Below, piece by piece: positions 9,154 to 16,052 of a DNA stretch of 22,160 bases. A program made the position numbers and the translations under genes. Under the pieces are notes generated by a model, which worked only from the letters and a program-made list of their open reading frames with translations, made no database searches and was not told the origin of the DNA. Source of the stretch: UBA920 sp964424635 (GTDB lineage Bacteria; Patescibacteriota; Doudnabacteria; UBA920); assembly GCA_964424635.1 (NCBI GenBank), contig CAYRJC010000009.1, forward strand, positions 1 to 22,160. Reading direction: 5' to 3'. How positions within the stretch are numbered: position 1 is the first letter of the stretch; each line of letters starts with the position of its first letter.

Positions 9154-9161
9154 TTTAAATT

Positions 9162-10169
9162 ATGTTTCAAAGTAAAATCGGAATTGATTTAGGAACAGCG
9201 AATGTATTAGTCCATGTTCCTAAGCGGGGGATTATTATTAACGAACCAACTGTGGTTGCCATTTCTATTGATGACAATCGTGTTTTGGCTGTAGGACAAG
9301 AAGCCAAAGAAATGCTTGGACGCACCCCAGAAACTATAATTGCCAACAGACCAATGCGCGATGGAGTAATCGCAGATTACCGCGTTACAGAAGCCATGCT
9401 TCGTTACTTTATAAATAAAGCTTTAGGGAAGGTTAGATTTTTTCGGCCAGAAGTAATGATTAGTGTTCCTGGTGGAATTACTTCTACCGAGCGTCGTGCA
9501 GTAATGGATGCAGCTCGTAGTGCAGGAGCAAAAACTGCTTTTGTTATTAAAGAAACAGTTGCAGCAGCGATTGGGGCAGGGATTCCTATTTCCTCGGCAA
9601 GCGGTAACTTGATTATTGACATGGGTGGCGGCACTACTGATGTAGCAGTGTTATCCTTGGGAGGAATTGTAAATTCTACCTCAGTTAGAGTTGCGGGTAA
9701 TAAAATTGATGCGGCAATTATTGAATATGTCCGCAAAAAACATGGCCTCGCAGTGGGAGAAAGGACTGCTGAAGAAATTAAGATTAATATTGGAAGTGCT
9801 TTGGCTTTGGCAGAAGAAGAAGTTATGGAAATAAAGGGTCGTGATAATATCAGCGGCTTACCGAAGACTGTGACAATTTCTACTAATGAAGTAGTAGAAG
9901 CCATTCAAGAAGAAATCAAAGAAATCGTAAAGGCTGTTAAAACTGTGTTGCAAGATACTCCTCCCGAATTAGCTAGTGATATTATTGATAAAGGAATGAT
10001 TATGACTGGCGGGACTGCTCAGCTTCGTAATTTAGATCAGTATATTTCCAAAGCAGTAGGAGTTCCGTGTTATGTTGCCGAAGAGCCTCTGCTTTGTGTT
10101 GCTAAAGGGACAGCTATTGCTCTCGAACATCTAGATAGTTATAAGAAGAGTATATTAAGTATTAAATAA
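9162..10169 (+). CDS. mreB: Rod-shape-determining actin MreB
   Basis: Bacterial actin that forms membrane-associated filaments guiding lateral wall synthesis. 335 residues, full length. Phosphate-1 loop GIDLGTANVLVHV (from residue 7), NEPTVVAI, MRDGVIADY, the PGGITSTERRAV segment, phosphate-2 loop IDMGGGTTDVAV and the adenosine motif MIMTGGTAQLRNLD near the end are all intact. The N-terminal MFQSK is short and moderately hydrophobic. Upstream lie two palindromes and no Shine-Dalgarno. No mreC, mreD or rodA follows here; instead a hairpin ends the unit and minus-strand orphan genes begin. Position after murA fits peptidoglycan and shape control. Confidence 0.97.
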   Translation: MFQSKIGIDLGTANVLVHVPKRGIIINEPTVVAISIDDNRVLAVGQEAKEMLGRTPETIIANRPMRDGVIADYRVTEAMLRYFINKALGKVRFFRPEVMISVPGGITSTERRAVMDAARSAGAKTAFVIKETVAAAIGAGIPISSASGNLIIDMGGGTTDVAVLSLGGIVNSTSVRVAGNKIDAAIIEYVRKKHGLAVGERTAEEIKINIGSALALAEEEVMEIKGRDNISGLPKTVTISTNEVVEAIQEEIKEIVKAVKTVLQDTPPELASDIIDKGMIMTGGTAQLRNLDQYISKAVGVPCYVAEEPLLCVAKGTAIALEHLDSYKKSILSIK

Positions 10170-10176
10170 AATAAAA

Positions 10177-10204
10177 AAAACGAGTCCAAGTGGCTCGTTT
10201 TAAA
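10177..10204. terminator. Bidirectional terminator between mreB and the 10207 gene
   Basis: AAAACGAG (10177-10184) pairs with CTCGTTTT (10194-10201) around a 9-base loop, with A- and T-runs outside the stem on both strands. It can end mreB on plus and the 130-aa gene on minus. It shares the 14-mer AAAAAAAACGAGTC with the hairpin near 10680. Confidence 0.75.
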
Positions 10205-10206
10205 TT

Positions 10207-10599
10207 TTAAGCTATATTATTTTCGACTTGCTGAATTGTTCGACAAAGTTTTTTTAATTTAGAAATTTCTTTATCTGACAATGATAACTCTCCGGTTGGG
10301 TTGAACGTCCATTTTCTCAGATGGGAAAGAATCTTAAAATAGTAGTTAAATGATGGTCGGAACTCACCGCTGAACATTTTTTTAAACACTAATATTAATG
10401 AATTTTTAGTATTCATTTCTTCAGGGATAATTTCTCTAAAAATTTCTGAACCATAGACAAAATATTCGATTAACTCCGCCAAACCATCATCTAGACCTTT
10501 TGTAATTAATTGATTTGGATCCTTTTGAAAATTTGGAAAATTATCCAAAATAAACAATACTTTATTTGCAGCCAAGGCATAAAAATATACTCTCTTCAT
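10207..10599 (-). CDS. Hypothetical protein, 130 aa
   Basis: Not recognised. A mostly helical, Leu/Lys-rich protein of 130 residues starting MKRVYFYALAANKVLF; no signal peptide, membrane segment or metal motif is clear. Segments such as SLSDKEISKLKKLCRTIQQ look like amphipathic helices. The start is well supported: GGAGG lies nine bases before the ATG at 10599, and upstream is a near-consensus promoter. It is a single-gene transcription unit with its own promoter and hairpin, opposite in strand to mreB. The next gene upstream has the same build (strong ribosome site, hairpin of similar sequence), so the two may be sister modules. Whether it belongs to the cell envelope region functionally is unknown. 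Confidence 0.7.
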   Translation of the reverse strand: MKRVYFYALAANKVLFILDNFPNFQKDPNQLITKGLDDGLAELIEYFVYGSEIFREIIPEEMNTKNSLILVFKKMFSGEFRPSFNYYFKILSHLRKWTFNPTGELSLSDKEISKLKKLCRTIQQVENNIA

Positions 10600-10645
10600 T
10601 TAATTTTTCCTCCGTTTTGTTTAGTAAATATAAATTTTACTTACT

Positions 10646-10674
10646 ATAATATCATATTTCATTAACTTTGTCAA
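10646..10674 (-). promoter_or_regulatory. Consensus promoter for the 10207-10599 gene
   Basis: On the minus strand TTGACA (10674-10669), a 17-base spacer and TATTAT (10651-10646) are a near-perfect housekeeping-sigma promoter. The predicted leader is about 40 bases and contains the GGAGG site. Confidence 0.8.
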
Positions 10675-10679
10675 TAAAA

Positions 10680-10704
10680 AAAACGAGTCAAAATGATTCG
10701 TTTT
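10680..10704. terminator. Hairpin ending the 10709-11182 gene
   Basis: AAAACGAGTCA and TGATTCGTTTT form an 11-bp stem (one G-U on the plus-strand RNA) around an AAA loop. Eight Ts follow it on the minus strand, so it should terminate the minus-strand gene that ends at 10709. It lies just upstream of the next unit's promoter. Confidence 0.75.
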
Positions 10705-10708
10705 TGTT

Positions 10709-11182
10709 TTAGCCAAAACATCCTCCTCGTTTTGAATTAGCAAAACGGTTGTATTCATAGTCATAAGCTGCCTTAAAAAATTCTTCAACTTCTTTAATAT
10801 CTACTTTTGCAGCTTGATCTAAAAGATCTTGTTCGAAATACCACCTGAGTGATTGAACCTTTTCTATGTATCCTAATAAAATCGCCTTCATTTTTAGCAG
10901 TTCTTGGTTGGATCTTTCTTTTAACTCAATTTTTTGAATTTCCACTAAAGCATTCAAAACTATACTAAAGGTCTTATCAAGCGTTATACTATTAAAACCA
11001 TTATCGCAACTTGCATAAGCTTCTGTCAGAAAATCGCTAGCTTTTTTAAGCTGTTTAGCTACCTGTTCTTTATTATTTTTAATTAACTTGATTTTAATTT
11101 GGGCAAAAGCAGTATTAATATTAACAAACTCTACACAACGGTTTTGTAGTTCTTTTGCAAAGTCTTGTATGCAGTTTCTCAT
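10709..11182 (-). CDS. Hypothetical helical protein, 157 aa
   Basis: Not recognised. The ATG at 11182 (MRNCIQDFAKEL) is chosen because AAGGAGG lies about eight bases upstream; a start at 11209 would put that ribosome site inside the gene and overlap the -10. The protein is almost entirely helical with many Lys, Glu, Leu and Gln residues (for example KNNKEQVAKQLKKASDFL), probably a soluble helical bundle or coiled coil, and ends in NRFANSKRGGCFG with a C-terminal Gly/Cys tail. No membrane segment is seen. It is one of five minus-strand units with a strong GGAGGAAA site, and divergent from the membrane protein at 11333. Confidence 0.7.
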   Translation of the reverse strand: MRNCIQDFAKELQNRCVEFVNINTAFAQIKIKLIKNNKEQVAKQLKKASDFLTEAYASCDNGFNSITLDKTFSIVLNALVEIQKIELKERSNQELLKMKAILLGYIEKVQSLRWYFEQDLLDQAAKVDIKEVEEFFKAAYDYEYNRFANSKRGGCFG

Positions 11183-11204
11183 AAATTTCCTCCTTATTTC
11201 TTCT

Positions 11205-11233
11205 AACATATCACCAAATTATCCACTAAGCAA
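11205..11233 (-). promoter_or_regulatory. Candidate promoter for the 157-aa gene with a DnaA-like box
   Basis: On the minus strand TTGCTT (11233-11228), 17 bases and TATGTT (11210-11205) form a plausible promoter. The spacer contains GTGGATAA (11226-11219), which matches eight of the nine bases of the DnaA-box consensus. Confidence 0.5.
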
Positions 11234-11253
11234 ATTAAGTTTTCTTTGAAGTG

Positions 11254-11262
11254 TGGTATAAT
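11254..11262 (+). promoter_or_regulatory. Extended -10 promoter for the 11333 gene
   Basis: TGGTATAAT is a perfect extended -10 (TATAAT at 11257-11262) with no clear -35. The same nonamer recurs at 16790. The leader would be about 65 bases and contains an imperfect hairpin, GGTAATAC with GTATTAACC (11280-11305). Confidence 0.65.
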
Positions 11263-11332
11263 TTATTTAAAAGAAGATTGGTAATACTACTTAAAGGTAT
11301 TAACCATTTAAAGAAATAAATACAAAAATTTT

Positions 11333-11914
11333 ATGACTAATATGAAGCGTAAATCGTTATATATTTTTCTAACATCCTTATTGGGAATGTTGTTATTTTT
11401 GATGTTGCATCGATCTCTGTTTGTGGTGTATGAAATACTTGGAAATTTCTTTCCAGGGAACATTATTTTTGATGTCCAGCCTCAAGTAATTTTTAGTATT
11501 GATTTTTTCAGTATGATTCTCGCTATGTTTATTGGGGGATGGTATGGAGTATGGCTTGGTTTGGATTGGTATAAAATGATTTACGAGGAGCGAGAAGGAA
11601 GACAATGGTTTCATGGATTTTTACCTCACCACTGGCGAGGCTATGGACGTAATCATAAATCAACTGAAGTTTCTCACTCACCGGAACCAGAACATGCAAA
11701 AACAAAATCTACTAATCCTAAAAGAATAGTTGTAAAGGGTCCAACTCTTTCTTCTTCTCGCCGTATCGAAAGCTTTGCATCCTTCAAAGCTGCTCCCACA
11801 GATAAAGCTTGGAGCTTAGAAGATGTAGAGAGTACAGATTCTAAAACAGTAGTTAAGCCAAAGCGCAAGGCTGTAGTCAAAAAACGAGTAGTTAAAAGAA
11901 AGGTTGCCAAATAG
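11333..11914 (+). CDS. Small membrane protein with a very basic C-terminal tail
   Basis: Not recognised. 193 residues: a hydrophobic helix at about 8-27 (YIFLTSLLGMLLFLMLH) and another at about 54-77 (SIDFFSMILAMFIGGWYGVW), with a possible short re-entrant segment between. A soluble tail of over 100 residues follows, starting with an aromatic/His-rich stretch (WFHGFLPHHWRGYG), then a Ser/Pro/Lys linker, ending in KPKRKAVVKKRVVKRKVAK. Such a lysine-rich tail could bind nucleic acid or acidic lipids on the cytoplasmic side; that is inference. The ATG at 11333 has no Shine-Dalgarno; an in-frame ATG at 11342 is an alternative. The next gene starts 11 bases after the stop and is also a membrane protein. 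Confidence 0.75.
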   Translation: MTNMKRKSLYIFLTSLLGMLLFLMLHRSLFVVYEILGNFFPGNIIFDVQPQVIFSIDFFSMILAMFIGGWYGVWLGLDWYKMIYEEREGRQWFHGFLPHHWRGYGRNHKSTEVSHSPEPEHAKTKSTNPKRIVVKGPTLSSSRRIESFASFKAAPTDKAWSLEDVESTDSKTVVKPKRKAVVKKRVVKRKVAK

Positions 11915-11925
11915 CAGCAGTGGGT

Positions 11926-12297
11926 ATGACTTTGGATAAATTAATAATTAAAACTGTAGTAGTACAGGTTTTGATTTTTATTACCAAGGTTTTATTTTTT
12001 AAATATTTGAATATAGAACTAATAGGAATATTGGTTTTTTATTATATACTACTAAGCGTCATCTCTATTACTACTATTAGACGCCTTGGTATTATGAATT
12101 ATTTTGAGATAATTTTAATAACAATAATTTGGCTAGTATTAAGTTTGCTAATTGATCTGATGATTACCTCTCCGGTAGTCAACAAAGAGATTTTTAAGAA
12201 TCTTCATTTTTGGGTATCATATTTAATTATGATTTTGGCAACAATTATTTTTCACAAAAAGCTTCATGTTGACACTAGAAGAAATATGAAGAAATAA
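11926..12297 (+). CDS. Hypothetical four-helix membrane protein
   Basis: Not recognised. About 123 residues, nearly all hydrophobic, with four likely transmembrane helices: VVVQVLIFITKVLFF, IELIGILVFYYILLSVISI, YFEIILITIIWLVLSLLID and FWVSYLIMILATIIF, ending in a basic tail (HKKLHVDTRRNMKK). The start is taken as the ATG at 11926; a GTG at 11920 would add two residues. Spacing of 11 bases from the upstream stop suggests co-transcription with the basic-tail membrane protein, with which it may form a complex (inference). It converges on the S66 peptidase gene across a 19-base gap holding a near-palindrome (12291-12312). Confidence 0.7.
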   Translation: MTLDKLIIKTVVVQVLIFITKVLFFKYLNIELIGILVFYYILLSVISITTIRRLGIMNYFEIILITIIWLVLSLLIDLMITSPVVNKEIFKNLHFWVSYLIMILATIIFHKKLHVDTRRNMKK

Positions 12298-12316
12298 CTC
12301 ATGAATTATTTCAGGG

Positions 12317-13261
12317 TTAAAATTTTATACTTAGTACAGATTTTTTAGTTGTATCAATAACAGCCTTGCCGCCGACAGGAAAAGTAAATATCGGTAAGTT
12401 ATGACCAAAGTTTAAATTAGCAATTACCGGAATTTTATTCAGTTCCGGTTTTGTTTTTATTATTTTAGCTATTTTATTTACTGGAAGCTTGCTTTTTTGC
12501 TGAAATTTGCCAATTGCTAAACCTTTTACTTTTTTAAAATTAGGTAAGTTGATTAGGGACTGTAAATTGCGGTGAAATTCCCAAGAATCTAAATTAGATA
12601 TAAAAGTATCCTCTATAAATAAAATACTGTTAACAATTTCTGGCATGTACTGAGTCCCTTTTAGTAAGTTTAAAGTACAAAGATTACCGCCAATAATTGT
12701 TCCAGAGGCTGTACCATGGTTAATGATTTTTATATCATCATGATTTTTTAATGGAGAAGGCTTTGGGTTAAAAATCGAGTTAAGAAAATTATCCAGCGTG
12801 TATTTACTAATTTTTTTTGGTAACTTGGTAATTCCCAAAGTTGAAAGATTGGGCCCAGAATAAGTTATCAATCCCGTTTTGGTAAGAATAGCGTTTTGTA
12901 ATGCGGTGTTATCAGAAAATCCACAATAAATTTTTGGGTTCTTCTTGATAATGCTCCAATCAATATAATCTAGTAAATCAGTGCAATTATATCCACCTCT
13001 AACGGCTAATACTGCTTTTACATCTTTATCAGAGAATGCTTTGTGTAGGTCTTGTAAACGAGATTTAACAGACGATGATTCTAATTCGTTGAGTTCAAAT
13101 ACATGTTTGCCAAATGTGACTTTAAAACCAATGTTTTCTAAAGTTTTTTTTGCATGGTTTATTTTTTGTTTGGCTACTGTTTGGCCGGAGCATGATGGAG
13201 CGATGATTCTAATATTGTCTCCTGCTTTTAATTTTGAGGGGATAATTATTTTGTTTAACAT
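12317..13261 (-). CDS. S66 family peptidase (LD-carboxypeptidase / MccF-like)
   Basis: Serine peptidase of family S66, which contains LdcA (cuts L-Lys/DAP-D-Ala bonds in muropeptide recycling) and MccF (microcin C self-immunity). 314 residues. Seen: LKAGDNIRIIAPS at the start, VLAVRGGYNCTDLLDYIDW, nucleophile S116 in CGFSDNTALQNAI, TYSGPNLSTLG, GGNLCTLNLLKGT, E217 in LFIEDTF and H287 in NLNFGHNLP. That gives the family's Ser-Glu-His set. The NPKIYCGFSDNTALQNAI block and the NCTDLLDYID form look closer to MccF-like members than to E. coli LdcA, but this needs a tree. There is no signal peptide, so it is cytosolic. It has no strong ribosome site, unlike its upstream minus-strand neighbour. Confidence 0.88.
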   Translation of the reverse strand: MLNKIIIPSKLKAGDNIRIIAPSCSGQTVAKQKINHAKKTLENIGFKVTFGKHVFELNELESSSVKSRLQDLHKAFSDKDVKAVLAVRGGYNCTDLLDYIDWSIIKKNPKIYCGFSDNTALQNAILTKTGLITYSGPNLSTLGITKLPKKISKYTLDNFLNSIFNPKPSPLKNHDDIKIINHGTASGTIIGGNLCTLNLLKGTQYMPEIVNSILFIEDTFISNLDSWEFHRNLQSLINLPNFKKVKGLAIGKFQQKSKLPVNKIAKIIKTKPELNKIPVIANLNFGHNLPIFTFPVGGKAVIDTTKKSVLSIKF

Positions 13262-13288
13262 TTTATTGTAAGTTAATGATGAATTGAG

Positions 13289-13319
13289 ATTTGGGTGTTG
13301 AAAAATTCAACACCCAAAT
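13289..13319. repeat. 14-bp perfect hairpin between two minus-strand genes
   Basis: ATTTGGGTGTTGAA (13289-13302) and its exact complement TTCAACACCCAAAT (13306-13319) surround an AAA loop. It starts one base after the stop of the 370-aa gene. No T-tract follows on either strand, so it may be a 3'-end stability hairpin, a weak terminator or part of the peptidase leader. Confidence 0.65.
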
Positions 13320-13320
13320 A

Positions 13321-14433
13321 TTATTTAGCGAGATTCCTTAAACTATGAATAGTTTTTGTCATTTCGCTAAGGGGCATATTCATAACTTGATCTGGAATAT
13401 AAACCGTATCTTGGTCCTTAACCAGATCATGTTGTGAATAAAAGGTGCCGGTTTCAGATTCTGCATAAACATGAGCAAGACCTTTCGATAATTTACAAAA
13501 AATCTTCTCTCTTTTGTTTCGTAGGTTTAGCATGTGCTGCTTGGATATTAAATGTTTGGACATTTTTATTCCGCAGCGACTATTGCCGTTACGCATTTTT
13601 TGGTAATAACGTAACTTGTTATCAAGTAAATTTTTTAGCTTCATCGGTGCAATAAAGTGACGAATGATTGGTGTGGGCACCATTTTTACTTGTAATAGTT
13701 TTGGTAGATATGCAAAGTTGTTGTTTTTCAGAACGTCATACATGCTAGAAATAAATTCATCCATGGGACCGTTAAGGTCATAATTTTTATGAATGTATTT
13801 ATACATGCTTTGTCCTGAAAGCATGTAAACTAATTCTTTCTCACTTTCTATACTACCGATTACCAGGTCTATCAATATATTTATTGGATTGGGGATAACC
13901 CAACCGCCTTCATTTGGTGCAGTATTAATTTTGTGAATTTTACCTAACACTTCATTTTTACTGAAAGCTTGTCTATTGCTTACTGTTCCTTTTTCGTCTA
14001 CATACCTTTTCCATATCGACATAGAAAAATCATCCATGACTGTCTCGATTATTTTATTAGCTAAATCTTTTCTTTCAGAGAGCCAATCGCTATGTAGATA
14101 AAACTCCAGACCTTTTTGTTTTAATGGTTGGGTATGAAATTCCGTTACTGTCATTTCGTCATCAGTAAGTTTGTTATGAGTGGTCATTATACTTGCCGGA
14201 GCAATTGGCGTATTGGTTCCATTCATAATCAAACAGTGTGGATAAAATAAATTATCTTTTTCACCGATTGTAGTATCAACTAAATTACACTTTATACCTA
14301 AAGAAATTAAGGCTAATGTGCGCATGGCTATATTACCCACATGTGGTGTTTGCTCTACCATGTAACCATCCTGTTGGTGTTTTATTAGCTGAGCAAGAGT
14401 GATATTATCTTCTATTTGTATCTGAACTGGCAT
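13321..14433 (-). CDS. Hypothetical protein, 370 aa
   Basis: Not recognised. 370 residues without a signal peptide or transmembrane helix; mixed alpha/beta composition. Early part: ITLAQLIKHQQDGYMVEQTP, with a hydrophobic segment (NIAMRTLALISLGIKCNLV). Middle part contains NEGGWVIPNPINILIDL and an acidic, Met-rich helix. The C-terminal third is basic (KLRYYQKMRNGNSRCGIKMSK, LRNKREKIFCKLSKG) and could contact nucleic acid, which is inference only. The ATG at 14433 is backed by AGGAGG about seven bases upstream. The gene has a consensus promoter and a roughly 180-base structured leader containing a terminator-like hairpin, so it is likely controlled after initiation. It is divergent from dinB. 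Confidence 0.75.
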   Translation of the reverse strand: MPVQIQIEDNITLAQLIKHQQDGYMVEQTPHVGNIAMRTLALISLGIKCNLVDTTIGEKDNLFYPHCLIMNGTNTPIAPASIMTTHNKLTDDEMTVTEFHTQPLKQKGLEFYLHSDWLSERKDLANKIIETVMDDFSMSIWKRYVDEKGTVSNRQAFSKNEVLGKIHKINTAPNEGGWVIPNPINILIDLVIGSIESEKELVYMLSGQSMYKYIHKNYDLNGPMDEFISSMYDVLKNNNFAYLPKLLQVKMVPTPIIRHFIAPMKLKNLLDNKLRYYQKMRNGNSRCGIKMSKHLISKQHMLNLRNKREKIFCKLSKGLAHVYAESETGTFYSQHDLVKDQDTVYIPDQVMNMPLSEMTKTIHSLRNLAK

Positions 14434-14474
14434 TTGATTTCCTCCTGTATTTTATTTGCTTTGCAGAAATGAAA

Positions 14475-14502
14475 ATAAAAAATCCCTTTATGCAAAGGGA
14501 TT
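14475..14502 (-). terminator. Intrinsic terminator/attenuator in the leader of the 370-aa gene
   Basis: Read on the minus strand, AATCCCTTT and AAAGGGATT form a 9-bp stem with a 4-base loop, followed directly by a T-rich run (TTTTATTTTC). It lies about 40 bases before the ATG at 14433 and downstream of that gene's promoter, so it would stop transcription before the gene unless antiterminated. The plus strand lacks the T-run. Confidence 0.7.
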
Positions 14503-14549
14503 GGGAGGGTTAAGGTAGTAAAATTTATCTATACGTTAAACCACACAAA

Positions 14550-14565
14550 CTCTTTGCACAAAGAG
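14550..14565 (-). ncRNA. Upstream leader hairpin, candidate antiterminator
   Basis: CTCTTTG and CAAAGAG are perfect complements two bases apart. On the minus-strand RNA the TGCAAAG of this hairpin can alternatively pair with CTTTGCA in the 5' arm of the downstream terminator, so the two structures are mutually exclusive. It is either part of a regulatory leader or of a short RNA of about 140 bases that ends at the terminator. Confidence 0.4.
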
Positions 14566-14623
14566 CTGTAAACCAACGATAGTTAAAAGTATTAAGTTGA
14601 AGTTTTTCTAATCTCATGACCAA

Positions 14624-14652
14624 AGTTTATTTTATAAAAAATTCTTTGTCAA
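14624..14652 (-). promoter_or_regulatory. Consensus promoter for the 370-aa gene leader
   Basis: On the minus strand TTGACA (14652-14647), 17 bases and TAAACT (14629-14624). The predicted start near 14617 gives a leader of about 184 bases before the ATG. Confidence 0.7.
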
Positions 14653-14689
14653 ATTTTTAATCTAAACTTATCCACCGAATGTTATAAAC

Positions 14690-14718
14690 TTGACTATAGG
14701 TGAACGATTGTATACCAT
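14690..14718 (+). promoter_or_regulatory. dinB promoter, leaderless, with inverted repeat
   Basis: TTGACT (14690-14695), 17 bases and TACCAT (14713-14718), which ends six bases before the ATG at 14725, predicting a leaderless mRNA. TACCAT and ATGGTA (14725-14730) form an inverted repeat over the -10 and the start codon, a possible operator. No clear LexA box was seen. Confidence 0.55.
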
Positions 14719-14724
14719 TGTATT

Positions 14725-16047
14725 ATGGTAAATAATAATATCCAACCTATCATTGTTCATATTGATATGAACAGTTATTTTGCTACTTGCGAGCAACAAG
14801 ATAACCCAGCGTGGCGTGGAAAGCCTCTCGGGGTATGTGAACATTTAGGAGGGATTATTATCGCTCCTAGTATAGAAGCTAAGCGCTGGGGGATTAAAAC
14901 TGCTATGCCTGTTTGGGAAGCTCGTAAGCTTTATCCTAAAATTATTTTAACCAAAACTAACCCTGCTAGATATAGATTTTATACTTCACGTTTTCTAAAG
15001 GTTTTTGAAGATTATACAGACCGGATAGAAAAGTATAGTATCGATGAAGCATTTTTGGATTTAACCAAGTCTTGTAATATCAGGGGTTATAAAAATGGTA
15101 AGCTTCAAAAATTGGATCCTTGGGAAGAAGCCGAGAGGGTTGTTAGGGAGATTAAAACTCGAATGAAAACCGAAGTTGGAGACTGGATTAAATGTTCCGC
15201 TGGAATTTCTTATAGTAAATTTGTTGCCAAGATTGCTTCTGACTTACAAAAACCAGATGGTTTGGTTGTAGTTAGGCCGCAGGATAAAAATTTTTTATAT
15301 AATCGGCTCAAATTAACTGATGTGCCAGGTATAGGCTTTCGTATGGAGCGACGGTTAAATAAATTAAAAATTAATTCTCTGTTAGATTTAAGAGATTTTC
15401 CCTTAAGTAAGTTAGTAAGTCATTTCGGGATTCAAGGATACCATTTACATAGCATGGGTCAATTAGAAGGAAGCTGGAAGGAAAGTTTTGAAGAAGATGT
15501 GGTCGATGAATCAATGAAATCAATTGGTCATATGTATACTATTCCCATGGAATTTAGAAATAAAAGAATTATGAAGTCAGTTTTGTATAAGCTTTCAGAA
15601 ATGGTGGCAGCAAGGCTTCGGGTAAATAATATGATGGGTGGATTGGTTCATATCCATGTTCATGATCCAGAACGGTTATGTGCTAGCCGGGGTGGTAAGA
15701 TTGGTTATTATATCCAAGATGGCCGGGATATTTATTTAGAATGCTTAGCGTTATTGAAGCAGACCGGAATTAGTATTGAAGAATTAGAAAAACACAGTTA
15801 CTTAATTGGTGTGACTGTTGCCGAATTGGTCCCTCATGTAGAGCAGGAAAGTTTATTTAAAACTAAGCGCTATAAGGGTAACTTAATGGAGGCTTTAGAC
15901 AAGATTAATCAAAAATATGATGATTTTACCATTGCCAGAGTTCCTGCTTTTTTGGCCAGAGAAATTATTAGAGATTCGGTTGGGTTTGGGCGTATGAAAG
16001 AATTTAAAACTACATTTATGCGCGGCGGCTTGGGAAGTTTTAAGTAA
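14725..16047 (+). CDS. dinB: Y-family DNA polymerase (DinB / Pol IV-like)
   Basis: Error-prone translesion polymerase. 440 residues. Catalytic D14 in VHIDMNSYFATCEQ, D107-E108 in YSIDEAFLDLTK, F19 at the steric-gate position, the helix-hairpin-helix region DVPGIGFRMERRLNKL, and GISYSKFVAKIASDLQKPDG before it. The little-finger region ends in EQESLFKTK, which fits the beta-clamp binding motif QxSLF, followed by ALDKINQKYDDFTIARV, a tail often seen in UmuC-like members. The name DinB is used for the family; whether it is closer to DinB or UmuC is not settled here. It is a single gene with its own promoter, convergent with the minus-strand membrane protein. Confidence 0.93.
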   Translation: MVNNNIQPIIVHIDMNSYFATCEQQDNPAWRGKPLGVCEHLGGIIIAPSIEAKRWGIKTAMPVWEARKLYPKIILTKTNPARYRFYTSRFLKVFEDYTDRIEKYSIDEAFLDLTKSCNIRGYKNGKLQKLDPWEEAERVVREIKTRMKTEVGDWIKCSAGISYSKFVAKIASDLQKPDGLVVVRPQDKNFLYNRLKLTDVPGIGFRMERRLNKLKINSLLDLRDFPLSKLVSHFGIQGYHLHSMGQLEGSWKESFEEDVVDESMKSIGHMYTIPMEFRNKRIMKSVLYKLSEMVAARLRVNNMMGGLVHIHVHDPERLCASRGGKIGYYIQDGRDIYLECLALLKQTGISIEELEKHSYLIGVTVAELVPHVEQESLFKTKRYKGNLMEALDKINQKYDDFTIARVPAFLAREIIRDSVGFGRMKEFKTTFMRGGLGSFK

Positions 16048-16052
16048 AAATA

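Noticed and set aside
9404..9904. Long minus-strand open frame opposite mreB (166 codons)
   Set aside because: It lies wholly inside the conserved mreB coding region, with no ribosome site, promoter or recognisable motif; a typical antisense shadow.
11183..11209. Upstream ATG at 11209 as start of the 157-aa gene
   Set aside because: It would place the AAGGAGG ribosome site inside the coding region and overlap the likely -10; ATG 11182 is correctly spaced.
14481..14502. Hairpin read as a plus-strand terminator before dinB
   Set aside because: The T-run exists only on the minus strand, and no plus-strand gene ends nearby, so it belongs to the minus-strand leader.
14690..14730. LexA/SOS box at dinB
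   Set aside because: No match to the known Gram-positive or Gram-negative LexA consensus; only a 6-bp inverted repeat over the -10 and start codon.
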